64,000 nucleotides of DNA, from the NCBI RefSeq assembly GCF_900102265.1, contig NZ_FNBH01000001.1:868001-932000 (forward strand). Direction: 5' to 3'. The stretch is from Epilithonimonas hungarica (GTDB lineage Bacteria > Bacteroidota > Bacteroidia > Flavobacteriales > Weeksellaceae). Under the pieces are notes generated by a model, which saw nothing but the letters and a program-made list of their open reading frames with translations, made no database searches and had not been told where the DNA came from. Of the stretch, positions 40,266-48,978 are shown in pieces. The stretch's first letter is position 1. Each line of letters starts with the position of its first letter. Both the position numbers and the translations under genes were made by a program.

Positions 40266-41699
40266 TTATTGATTTTTAATAGTTTTAATAAACGAAGCCG
40301 GCGAATGTCCTGTAACCTGCTTGAAAACGGTAGAAAACAAACTATGTGAAGAAAATCCGGCTTCTTCAGCCAAATGACTGACTTTGTATTTGAGATAGAC
40401 CGGATTATTTTTTAATTTGTTGATAATGTAATTGATTCTCAGTTCATTGATGTACGAGTGGAAATTTTTATTCTTATAAGTATTGATGATTTCGGATAAA
40501 TATTTTGTGTTCGTGTTCAGGTTTTCTGCAAGAAGATTAAGCGAAATCTCTGAATCCAAATATTCATCATTTGATTCGAATTTTTCTAGTTTTTCCAATA
40601 GAAAACTAATTGTTTTATCAGGAATTACAATTTTTCCGGCACTTTCCTGCGCTTTGTTTTCAGCGATGAATTTTTCTCTATCTTCAGCTTCCTGTTTGGA
40701 TTTTTCGTAATCGTTTTGTTTCTGATTTAATTTTCGATTAAAGAAATAAGCAACCGTGAAGACAAGCAATATCGCAATGGCAATGAAGTAGGACATCTTT
40801 GTTTGTTGCTCAGATTTTGTCTCCAGAATTTCATCCTGCTTTTGACCGATTTTATTCAAAAAAGATATTCTTGCATTTTCCTTCACTGAACTCAAAGAAT
40901 CTTGCAAAGCAGTCTGAAGCTGATAATATTCCCGATATTTATCCTTGTTTTTTGATTTATTATAATTTTTAACCGCCAAATTATAAATCTCTTCTCTCAG
41001 CCAAACATCCTGAACTTTTTTATTAATTAGTTTCAAAGATTCGATGTAATCAATATTCTTATCGGATTCTTTTCTTGAGGATTGAATCTTTGCTTTCGCA
41101 TAAAAATAATAAGGCTCGTAACGCTGAATTTTCTGAGCATAATATTGTGCTGAATCCAACTTTCCGAGATTGGAATAGGAGAGAGCGTAATAGAAATTAC
41201 TAAGCTCTGGAAAAGATTTATTTTTTTGTTTTTCAAATAGTTTTAAATCCTTAACGGTTTGATTCCAGTTAGAATCAGAGTAAGATTTTATGGCTTTTTC
41301 GTAATAATTCTGAGTGATTTCTTTTTCATTTTTGATGAGATATAATTGAGAAAATTCGATTCCCAATTCATCACAAAGTCTCGCCAGAAGAAAGTTGATT
41401 TGAAATTCATTTTCCGTACGATTGGATTCTTTTGAAAGTTCCAGACATTGAAATAATTTCTCACTCGCCGAGTTGTAATCGCCTCTTATCAAATAACTTT
41501 CTGTAAGAAGCAGAAGGGCTTTTATTTTATCATTGTTATCAGAACTGTTTTTGAAAAGGAATTCTGAAATAATAGCAGATTCTGAAGGTTTTTTATAAAG
41601 TAAATCCTTGGATTCCAGGAACAAAGTTTCTGCATCCCGGCTATTTTGCGCTTTGATGATTGTACCGAATACGAGAAAAAAGGCTAAAATTAATTTCAA
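40266..41699 (-). CDS. TPR protein with membrane anchor and C-terminal AraC-type HTH
   Basis: A 477-residue one-component regulator. Signal peptide (LILAFFLVFGTIIKAQ), TPR region to about residue 290, membrane segment (MSYFIAIAILLVFTVAYFFN), coiled coil, and an AraC domain over the last 100 residues (LNLLAENLNTNTKYLSEIIN, VSHLAEEAGFSSHSLFSTVF, KQVTGHSPASFIKTIK). The outside TPR part would sense and the inside HTH act on DNA. The start codon is TTG at 41699; no ATG exists before the membrane region, and the signal peptide supports TTG. It heads a two-gene unit. Confidence 0.88.
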   Translation of the reverse strand: MKLILAFFLVFGTIIKAQNSRDAETLFLESKDLLYKKPSESAIISEFLFKNSSDNNDKIKALLLLTESYLIRGDYNSASEKLFQCLELSKESNRTENEFQINFLLARLCDELGIEFSQLYLIKNEKEITQNYYEKAIKSYSDSNWNQTVKDLKLFEKQKNKSFPELSNFYYALSYSNLGKLDSAQYYAQKIQRYEPYYFYAKAKIQSSRKESDKNIDYIESLKLINKKVQDVWLREEIYNLAVKNYNKSKNKDKYREYYQLQTALQDSLSSVKENARISFLNKIGQKQDEILETKSEQQTKMSYFIAIAILLVFTVAYFFNRKLNQKQNDYEKSKQEAEDREKFIAENKAQESAGKIVIPDKTISFLLEKLEKFESNDEYLDSEISLNLLAENLNTNTKYLSEIINTYKNKNFHSYINELRINYIINKLKNNPVYLKYKVSHLAEEAGFSSHSLFSTVFKQVTGHSPASFIKTIKNQ

Positions 41700-41793
41700 A
41701 ACGAAATAGGTCTGATTACTTATAAACCAGTAAATTTATGTAAATATTTTTTCAAAAAAATATCTTTTATGTCGCAAATATTGAATATGTCGT

Positions 41794-41828
41794 AAAAAAA
41801 ATGCTCCCGAAAAAAATCCCGAGAGCAT
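41794..41828 (-). terminator. Terminator of the RND efflux operon
   Basis: ATGCTC / GAGCAT outer stem with a further partly paired CCCGA-rich interior; seven T follow on the minus strand; 26 bases after the stop. Confidence 0.8.
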
Positions 41829-41853
41829 CACGTATAGAGAGAATAATGAATGT

Positions 41854-43302
41854 TTATTTGCAGCCGCCACCTAAGCTTTTGTAGATGTTGACAACTGCGC
41901 TCAGCTGTCTTTCCTTAGCTTCAATGAGTTCCATTTTGGCGTCCAACGCATCACGCTGATTCATCAGAACTTCCAGATAATCCGCTCTCATATTTCTGAA
42001 TAATTGATTGGCAATGTCAATTCCCTGGTCAAGCGCCTGAACTTCCTGAGACTTCATTTCATAATACTTATCGAGGTTTTTAATCGCCGACATTTGATTG
42101 GTAATATCAAGATAAGCACTTAGAATTGTTTTATCATATTCATACAAAGCCTGGATTTGCCTTGCATCCGCCGATTTGAAATTCGCTTGAATCGCGCTTT
42201 TGTTAATCAGCGGACCAGCCAATTCTCCAACCAAACTGTAAGCAATTGATTCTGGCATTTTTACCAAATATGAAGGATTAAAAGCTTCCAAACCAAGCGC
42301 CGAATTGATTTCCAGACTTGGATAGAATTCTTTTCTCGCCGCTTCTACATCTAGTTTGGCAGATTGCAATTCCAATTCAGCTTGTTTAATGTCAGGACGA
42401 TTCGCTAATAACTGAGACGGAATTCCCGTATAAACCGTTTGAGGAACAATCGACATAAAACTTTCTTTGGTTCTAACAATCGGTTGCGGGTAACGACCAA
42501 GCAAAGCATTGATCTGGTTTTCCTTTTCCGTGATTTGCTGTTTCAGATCGTATTCAGTTGCATTGGATTTCGCCAGCTCAGCCTCGAATTTTTTCACGGC
42601 CAATTCCGTTGCAGCCATTGCCTGCTTTTGGATTTTAGCCACTTCAAGTGCTTTTTTCTGCAAATCCATATATTGATGAATAATATCCAGTTGATTATCA
42701 AGGGATAATAACTCGTAGTAATTATCCGCAACTTCAGCAATCAGACTTGACAAAACAAAATTCTTTCCTTCAACTGTAGACAAATAATGAGCAACAGCAG
42801 CTTGCTTTTCAGTTCTTAACTTATGCCAGATATCGACTTCCCAATTGGCTACCAAACCACCTTCAAAATTTCCTAAATTCTCAGGAACTTCTTTTCCATC
42901 GGTTATTTCTGTAGAAGCATCACCGGCTCCGGTACTTGTATAGCGGCCAACTTTTTCGATTCCGGCACCTAATTTAGCAGCAACGGTCGGACTTAGTTTT
43001 CCGTTTTTATACATCACGTCGTTTTTCGCGATCTCGATTTGCTGAAGCGTGATCATTAATTCCTGATTATTTTTCAAAGCTTCATCAATCAGTTTCACAA
43101 GATTCGGGTCTGTGAAAAACTCTTTCCAAGGTGTGATTCCGGAATTGTTTTCCGAAACATTTTGGTTTTCAAAATTTTGAGGAATGGTTTCTTTTACTCT
43201 ATCCTGAATTTTGGTCGCCATTGGTGCTTTACATCCAATCAATGCTAATGAAACGAATGCTCCAGCTATTATATTTTTATTTATCTTCAAATTTTCCATC
43301 AT
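41854..43302 (-). CDS. Outer-membrane efflux lipoprotein, NodT/OprM type
   Basis: A 482-residue TolC-like channel. The lipobox VSLALIGC places the lipid-anchored Cys at residue 24. Two outer-membrane-efflux repeats follow, with long coiled-coil helices (LIDEALKNNQELMITLQQIE, IPSQLLANRPDIKQAELELQ, the latter a strong family motif). It ends with a short Cys-containing tail (NIYKSLGGGCK). The start overlaps the end of the RND pump gene by 26 bases, so the two are coupled. It forms the outer duct of the tripartite pump. Confidence 0.93.
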   Translation of the reverse strand: MMENLKINKNIIAGAFVSLALIGCKAPMATKIQDRVKETIPQNFENQNVSENNSGITPWKEFFTDPNLVKLIDEALKNNQELMITLQQIEIAKNDVMYKNGKLSPTVAAKLGAGIEKVGRYTSTGAGDASTEITDGKEVPENLGNFEGGLVANWEVDIWHKLRTEKQAAVAHYLSTVEGKNFVLSSLIAEVADNYYELLSLDNQLDIIHQYMDLQKKALEVAKIQKQAMAATELAVKKFEAELAKSNATEYDLKQQITEKENQINALLGRYPQPIVRTKESFMSIVPQTVYTGIPSQLLANRPDIKQAELELQSAKLDVEAARKEFYPSLEINSALGLEAFNPSYLVKMPESIAYSLVGELAGPLINKSAIQANFKSADARQIQALYEYDKTILSAYLDITNQMSAIKNLDKYYEMKSQEVQALDQGIDIANQLFRNMRADYLEVLMNQRDALDAKMELIEAKERQLSAVVNIYKSLGGGCK

Positions 43303-46300
43303 GTTGGTAAGGTTCAGTTTGTTCTGTTAAAGGATTTTCTTCTTCATAATAAGTCAGTTTTGACTTGGCCGCAATGTTGGCGAAAATGTAATACAATCCA
43401 GGAATAATCATCAATCCGAAAATAGTTCCGATGAGCATTCCTCCTGCAGCTGCAGTTCCAATCGTTCTGTTACCAACAGCTCCAGGTCCAGTTGCTAAAG
43501 CCAATGGAATTAGACCAGCAATAAATGCAAATGATGTCATCAAAATCGGACGGAATCTCAAAGCTGCACCTTGCAATGCTGCTTCTTTTGTAGAAAGTCC
43601 TTCTTCTGCTTTTTTCTGAACTGCGAATTCGACGATCAAAACCGCATTCTTTCCGAGTAATCCGATGAGCATTACCATAGCCACCTGTGCATAGATATTA
43701 TTCTCCAGTCCGAAAAGTGTTAAACATAAAAACGCTCCGAAAATCCCCGTTGGTAAAGACAAAATAATTGGCAACGGTAAAATGAAACTTTCGTATTGAG
43801 CAGAAAGAATCAGATAAACGAATCCAAGACAAACCAAGAAGATGTAAATCGCTTCGTTACCTCTGGAAACTTCGTCTTTAGAAATACCAGCCCAGTCGAT
43901 TCCGAAACCTCTTGGCAATGTTTTATCTGCAACTTCCTGGATCGCTTTGATTGCATCTCCGGAACTATATCCAGGAGCCGGCGTTCCACTCACTTCGGAA
44001 GAGTTGTACATATTATGTCTTGTGATTTCCGACAATCCATACACTTTTTCAAGATGCATAAAATCTGAATAAGGAACCATTTGGTCTTTATCATTTTTGA
44101 CATACAATTTCAATAAATCACTTGGCAAAGCTCGATATTGTGGACCGGCCTGAACAATTACTTTATAGGGTCTGTCGAATCTGATGAAACTCGTTTCGTA
44201 ATTGGAACCAATCAAAGTCGAAAGGTTATCCATTGCCTTTTCTATCGTTACGCCTTTTTGTTCCGCCAGATCATTATCGACTTTCAGCATATACTGAGGG
44301 AAACTTGCAGAATAGAATGTGAAAGCTGAACCGAGTTCCGGGCGTTTTTTCAATTCTTTTACAAAATCGTTGCTGACCTGTTCCATTTTGTGATAATCAC
44401 CACTTCCGGCTTTGTCCAAAAGTCTTAATTCAAAACCTCCTGCAGCTCCATAACCGGGAATTGATGGCGGTTGGAAGAATTCTATATTCGCTCCCGGAAT
44501 TTCTTTCGCTTTTTGTTCCAGTTGCTCAATGATTTCTGTTGCAGATTCTTTTCTTTCGTCCCATTTTTTAAGATTAATCAGACAAGTTCCGGAGTTAGAG
44601 CCTGTTCCTTCGGTCAAAATCTCATAACCTGCCAAAGAGGAAACAGACGAAACGCCATCGATATCTTCAGATGCTTTTTGAAGTTGCAAAGCAATCTGAT
44701 TCGTTCTTTCCAAAGTTGAACCCGGCGGCGTTTGAATGATCGCATAGATCATCCCCTGGTCTTCACTTGGAATGAATCCCGAAGGCAATTTGTTACTCAA
44801 GAAAAATGTTCCGATACAGAAAAGAACCAATAACGGAAGTGTTACCATTTTTCTTGTAACAACTTTAGTCAATAAATTGTGATATTTTCCAGCTCCAATC
44901 GTGAATAAGTTGTTGAAACCATCCAAAAATCTTGTGACAGGCGTTTTCTTTTTCTCTTTTCCATGATTGTTTTTAAGAATCAGAGCACATAAAGCAGGTG
45001 TCAATGTCAAAGCGACAACTCCGGACAAAATAATGGATGAAACCATCGTAATGGAAAACTGGCGATAGAAAACCCCAACCGGACCAGACATAAACGCAAC
45101 CGGAATGAAAACCGAAGCCATTACCAAAGTGATAGCGATAATTGCACCGCTGATTTCGTGCATTGCTTCTTCTGTTGCTTTGAGTGGTGACAGATGCTTC
45201 TCTTCCATCTTGGCGTGGACGGCTTCTATCACAACAATCGCATCATCGACGACAATCCCAATGGCCATTACTAGAGCAAAAAGTGAAATCAAGTTCAAAG
45301 TAATTCCAAAAGCAGACATTACTGCAAACGTTCCAACTAAAGAAACCGGGACTGCAATTGTCGGGATCAAAGTAGAGCGCCAATCTCCTAAGAAAAGGAA
45401 AACCACGATTGCTACCAATATGAACGCTTCAAATAAAGTATGAACTACTTTTTCAATCGATGCATCCAGGAATCTTGAAACATCATAACTAATTTCGTAA
45501 TGCATTCCTTTTGGGAAGGTTTTCTGCAAATCAGACATTAATATTTTTACATTCTTGATAACATCACTTGCGTTAGAACCATAAGATTGTTTCAAAGTAA
45601 TCGCTGCAGACGGTTTTCCATTCAAAGTAGAGTAGATGTCATACATTGACGAACCGAATTCTATATCAGCAACATCTTTCAGTCTTACAAACTCTCCGTC
45701 AGTTTTAGCTTTCAGAATGATATTTCCATAATCTTTTTCATTATTGAAACGACCTGGATATTTCAGAATATACTCGAATGATTGAGAACGTTTTCCGGAA
45801 CTTTCACCTGTTTTTCCTGGTGAAGCCTCCAAACTTTGTTCATTTAACGCCTCCATTATTTCGTCTGCGGAAATGTCGTAGGCTGTCATTCTATCAGGTT
45901 TCAGCCAAATACGCATTGCATATTCACGGGTTCCCAAGATGTCAGCAAAACCAACACCGCTAACTCTTCTCAATTCTGACATTACGTTGATGTCCGCGTA
46001 GTTGAAAAGGAATTTTTGGTCGGCTTTCGGGTCATCACTGTAAAGGTTGATATACATTAGCATATTTGGCTCTTCACGCGTGATTTTCACACCTTCGCGA
46101 ACTACCAAAGGAGGTAATTTGTTAACCACCGATGATACACGATTCTGAACATTGACGGCAGCAACATTCGGGTCAGTTCCCAGATCAAAAACCACTTGGA
46201 TAGAAGCTTCACCGTCGTTTCCGGCATCAGAAGTCATATATTTCATTCCAGGAACGCCATTTAGTCCACGTTCCAAAGGAATTACAACAGATTTGATCAG

Positions 46301-46468
46301 CAATTCATTATTAGCTCCGGGATATTCCGCAGTGATGTTCACTTTTGGTGGAGAGATGGAAGGGAATTGCGTGATAGGAAGTTTTACCAAAGATAAAATA
46401 CCCATAAAAACAATAATCAGCGAGATGACTATTGACAGAACTGGTCTGCGAATGAATTTCTTAAACAT
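43277..46468 (-). CDS. RND efflux pump, HAE1 (AcrB-like) family
   Basis: A 1063-residue inner-membrane proton/drug antiporter. It starts with FIRRPVLSIVISLIIVFMGI and PITQFPSISPPKVNI. Twelve membrane segments are arranged in two halves with two large porter loops. The proton-relay acidic pair lies in FALVMAIGIVVDDAIVVIEA; the second half has AQVAMVMLIGLLGKNAVLIV and LRFRPILMTSFAFIAGLIPL. All fit drug-exporting HAE1 pumps, not heavy-metal HME pumps. It lies between the adaptor and outer-membrane genes. A dispersed repeat sits in the gap to the adaptor gene. Confidence 0.96.
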   Translation of the reverse strand: MFKKFIRRPVLSIVISLIIVFMGILSLVKLPITQFPSISPPKVNITAEYPGANNELLIKSVVIPLERGLNGVPGMKYMTSDAGNDGEASIQVVFDLGTDPNVAAVNVQNRVSSVVNKLPPLVVREGVKITREEPNMLMYINLYSDDPKADQKFLFNYADINVMSELRRVSGVGFADILGTREYAMRIWLKPDRMTAYDISADEIMEALNEQSLEASPGKTGESSGKRSQSFEYILKYPGRFNNEKDYGNIILKAKTDGEFVRLKDVADIEFGSSMYDIYSTLNGKPSAAITLKQSYGSNASDVIKNVKILMSDLQKTFPKGMHYEISYDVSRFLDASIEKVVHTLFEAFILVAIVVFLFLGDWRSTLIPTIAVPVSLVGTFAVMSAFGITLNLISLFALVMAIGIVVDDAIVVIEAVHAKMEEKHLSPLKATEEAMHEISGAIIAITLVMASVFIPVAFMSGPVGVFYRQFSITMVSSIILSGVVALTLTPALCALILKNNHGKEKKKTPVTRFLDGFNNLFTIGAGKYHNLLTKVVTRKMVTLPLLVLFCIGTFFLSNKLPSGFIPSEDQGMIYAIIQTPPGSTLERTNQIALQLQKASEDIDGVSSVSSLAGYEILTEGTGSNSGTCLINLKKWDERKESATEIIEQLEQKAKEIPGANIEFFQPPSIPGYGAAGGFELRLLDKAGSGDYHKMEQVSNDFVKELKKRPELGSAFTFYSASFPQYMLKVDNDLAEQKGVTIEKAMDNLSTLIGSNYETSFIRFDRPYKVIVQAGPQYRALPSDLLKLYVKNDKDQMVPYSDFMHLEKVYGLSEITRHNMYNSSEVSGTPAPGYSSGDAIKAIQEVADKTLPRGFGIDWAGISKDEVSRGNEAIYIFLVCLGFVYLILSAQYESFILPLPIILSLPTGIFGAFLCLTLFGLENNIYAQVAMVMLIGLLGKNAVLIVEFAVQKKAEEGLSTKEAALQGAALRFRPILMTSFAFIAGLIPLALATGPGAVGNRTIGTAAAGGMLIGTIFGLMIIPGLYYIFANIAAKSKLTYYEEENPLTEQTEPYQHDGKFEDK

Positions 46469-46530
46469 AAAGGATTTATTTTTTTAGATAATAGATGAGA
46501 GACGAATAGATTATAGACAAGAATCAAGAG

Positions 46531-46553
46531 GCTTCGACAAGCTCAGTCTGACA
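46531..46553. repeat. Dispersed CTTCGACAAGCTCAG repeat inside the RND operon
   Basis: GCTTCGACAAGCTCAGTCTGACA in the 125-base gap between adaptor and pump genes, next to low-complexity stretches with repeated ATAGA and TTTATCA words. Related copies are at 28881 and 34773. Confidence 0.65.
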
Positions 46554-46593
46554 ACTTTTATCATTTATCAATCATCATTTATCACTTATGTAA

Positions 46594-47676
46594 TTAGTTG
46601 GCTTGTAGTTTTAATGAGCTCAAGACTTTTTTCGGATCTTGGAATTTGGTTTCCACTTTTTGGTCATCTTTCACTTTTTGAACACCTTCTAACAAAATTT
46701 TGTCACCAACATCAAGACCTTCAGAAACTACATAGATATCAGGTAATTCATAAGCGATTTTGATGTTTTTGGATCTTGCAACGCCGTCTTTTCCAACTAC
46801 GAAAACATATTTCTGATCTTGGATTTCGTAAGTAGCTTTTTGAGGAATGATCAATGCATTTTTCAAAGGAAGAGTCATTTGGATTTTTCCGGTTTCTCCG
46901 TTTCTCAATAGTTGATTTGGATTTGGGAACTTGGCTCGGAAAGCTATATTTCCTGTTTCGTTATCGAATTCGCCTTCTATGGTTTGGATAATTCCTTTAT
47001 CAGGGAAAGTTTCGCCATTTGCCATGATCAAAGAAACCAGATTGTTTCCACGTTCGGCAGAATGAGTCTGATAATTAAGATATTCAGGTTCAGAAACATT
47101 GAAGTATGCGAAGATCCCACCATTATCGGAAAGGCTTGTCAGTAGATCACCTTCATCCACCAAGCTTCCTAATTTCAGAGGAAGACGGTCAATGATCCCT
47201 GAAAATGGCGCTTTAATTGTCGTGAAGGATAAATGTGTTTGAGCAAGATTCAACTCAGCTTTTGCTGCATCCAATTTAGCTTTTGCCATTCTTTTTTCAT
47301 TGATGGAAACAACATTGTTATTTGCTAATGTGCTGGAATTTTGTAACTCGATCTCTGCCTGAGCAACTTCCGCCTTAGCTTTCAAAACATCAGCCTGATA
47401 AAGCTGGGGCATAATTCTGAACAAAACCTGTCCGGCTTGTACATGCTGACCTTCATCAACATATATTTTTTCAAGGAATCCTTTTTCCTGGGCACGGATC
47501 TCGATATTTCTCTCCGATCTGATCTGGGAAACAAATTCCTTGTTGATCACGGTGTCCATTTTTACAGGAGATGTTACGGGATAAACGACAGATTCTTCTT
47601 TTTCTTCTTTCTTGTCTTTGCAGCTTAAGATCATCAATAATGTGCTGAAAATAAGAGTAAGTGTGACTCTCTTCAT
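46594..47676 (-). CDS. RND periplasmic adaptor lipoprotein (AcrA-like)
   Basis: A 360-residue membrane-fusion protein. The lipobox LMILSC gives an anchored Cys19. The lipoyl-like half-motif is VDEGQHVQAGQVLFRI, followed by an alpha-hairpin (VLKAKAEVAQAEIELQNSST, AKLDAAKAELNLAQTHL), the second lipoyl half (TTIKAPFSGIIDRLPLKLG) and beta-barrel domains (NGETGKIQMTLPLKNALIIP). It links the pump to the outer-membrane channel. First gene of the three-gene pump operon. Confidence 0.95.
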   Translation of the reverse strand: MKRVTLTLIFSTLLMILSCKDKKEEKEESVVYPVTSPVKMDTVINKEFVSQIRSERNIEIRAQEKGFLEKIYVDEGQHVQAGQVLFRIMPQLYQADVLKAKAEVAQAEIELQNSSTLANNNVVSINEKRMAKAKLDAAKAELNLAQTHLSFTTIKAPFSGIIDRLPLKLGSLVDEGDLLTSLSDNGGIFAYFNVSEPEYLNYQTHSAERGNNLVSLIMANGETFPDKGIIQTIEGEFDNETGNIAFRAKFPNPNQLLRNGETGKIQMTLPLKNALIIPQKATYEIQDQKYVFVVGKDGVARSKNIKIAYELPDIYVVSEGLDVGDKILLEGVQKVKDDQKVETKFQDPKKVLSSLKLQAN

Positions 47677-47787
47677 TTTAAATAAATTTTATTTTTTTGA
47701 TTGGATATTGAAAGAATAATCTATTAGAAGTTCAATTTTAGAATTAAAATCACAACCAATGATTACTCGAAGTGTTGAATAGGGGAT

Positions 47788-47846
47788 TTTCAAAAACAAC
47801 AGAGATTGTTACCACTTTGGAATAAGGGTAATCTTGCTTTTGAAAA
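47788..47846. other. Long interrupted hairpin upstream of the RND adaptor gene
   Basis: TTTTCAAAA at the left pairs with TTTTGAAAA at the right; inside, AGATT and ACC pair with GGT and AATCT, with unpaired bulges between. There is no T run on either side, so it does not look like a simple terminator. It lies in the 178-base gap before the pump operon and 9 bases after the stop of the small membrane protein gene. Confidence 0.5.
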
Positions 47847-47854
47847 GTTGCAGT

Positions 47855-48232
47855 TTAAATACGGATCGTACGCAGCAGAATAAATCTTTTGACCGAGGAA
47901 ACAATGAGTTCCGGCTTGTGAAAAGTTTGCGTCCTACGTCTTAAATATAAATGTAAAAGATAACCAAACCCGAATGTTGCGACAATCGCAATAAAGTTAT
48001 AAGCATTAGAAAAATTCAGATTGGTTTCCTCGGGAGAGTCCAGAGAATCGTTGATCTGTTGTAGTGATGCTTTCTCTAATGAATGATTCAGGTGGTGTTT
48101 TTTAGCGAAAGAAAACATATGCAACGATACATCCTGATTTCCAAAATCTTGCTGGAAATCAAGTGTCTGCTTGTTCTCTGCTGTGAACAACAGAAAAATA
48201 AACATTAGAATATATACGATTGCATTCTTCAT
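47855..48232 (-). CDS. Small secreted or membrane protein of unknown function, upstream of the RND operon
   Basis: A 125-residue protein that I do not recognise. It has an N-terminal hydrophobic segment (IVYILMFIFLLFTAENKQ), probably a signal peptide or anchor. A polar His-containing loop (HMFSFAKKHHLNHSLEKA) follows, then a second membrane segment (FIAIVATFGFGYLLHLYL) and a basic tail (RRRTQTFHKP, SVKRFILLRTIRI). It lies on the same strand just before the efflux operon and may be co-transcribed with it. Confidence 0.62.
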   Translation of the reverse strand: MKNAIVYILMFIFLLFTAENKQTLDFQQDFGNQDVSLHMFSFAKKHHLNHSLEKASLQQINDSLDSPEETNLNFSNAYNFIAIVATFGFGYLLHLYLRRRTQTFHKPELIVSSVKRFILLRTIRI

Positions 48233-48366
48233 TTTGATACTGCAAATTTACATCACATAATTGTTAAAATAATCTTAAAGCCTCATTTTTAAGGCATTTT
48301 TAAGTTCTGAGATTAATTTCTATATCAAATCTGTTTTTACTAATTTTAAGGATTCAAAAATTGCTG

Positions 48367-48978
48367 ATGCCACTTTATAAAGATTTTTCCGATGATGTAG
48401 CCAAAATTCTGATCTGGGAATTTGATAAGGAAGAAGAATTAGATCCGGAACTTTTGTTGGAACCAGAAAATCAGCACAAGATTCTTGGTTATCATCCGAA
48501 CAAAATTGCAGAAGTTCTGATGGTAAGGAAAATGTTGAAGACTGTTCTTCCAGACCACAAGATCCTTTATAGAGAAAATGGTGAACCTTATCTTTTTCCG
48601 CAAGATCATTATATTTCTGTAAGCCATTCTTTTCCATTGGCTGCCTTGGCTATCTCAAAAAATAAAGTCGGAATTGACCTCGAAAAGAGAAAAGAAAAGA
48701 TCAGGTACATCCGGCACAAATTCATTCTTCATGAGGATATTTTCATTGATAATAATGAAGAAGTAGATTTTTTAACGGCAATCTGGTGTGTGAAAGAAGC
48801 ACTTTACAAGATCCATCACAGCAAACATTGGTCACTTAAAAAGCATTATGATGTTTTACCTTTTGAACTTCAGGAAAATTTTACGGTAAAAAGCAGAGTC
48901 TATGACCTTGAAAATGAAGATTTTTTCAAGGCTAGAATTTCTTTTTTTGACAATTATTGTTTAGCGATCGTTGATTGA
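48367..48978 (+). CDS. 4'-phosphopantetheinyl transferase superfamily protein
   Basis: Transfers phosphopantetheine from CoA to a carrier-protein Ser. The 203 residues fit the Sfp-like group. The metal-binding motif is NKVGIDLEKRKEK and the second motif is WCVKEALYKIHH; upstream is YISVSHSFPLAALAIS, the CoA-contact strand. No polyketide or peptide synthetase is near, so it probably serves the fatty-acid carrier protein. The ATG at 48367 is preferred over a TTG at 48361. Its last 25 bases overlap the end of the convergent FUSC gene. Confidence 0.88.
   Translation: MPLYKDFSDDVAKILIWEFDKEEELDPELLLEPENQHKILGYHPNKIAEVLMVRKMLKTVLPDHKILYRENGEPYLFPQDHYISVSHSFPLAALAISKNKVGIDLEKRKEKIRYIRHKFILHEDIFIDNNEEVDFLTAIWCVKEALYKIHHSKHWSLKKHYDVLPFELQENFTVKSRVYDLENEDFFKARISFFDNYCLAIVD

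Noticed and set aside
45105-45443. 112-codon frame antisense to the RND pump, Thr/Ile/Ala-rich
   Set aside because: Composition is that of the complement of membrane-helix codons; the pump gene is certain.
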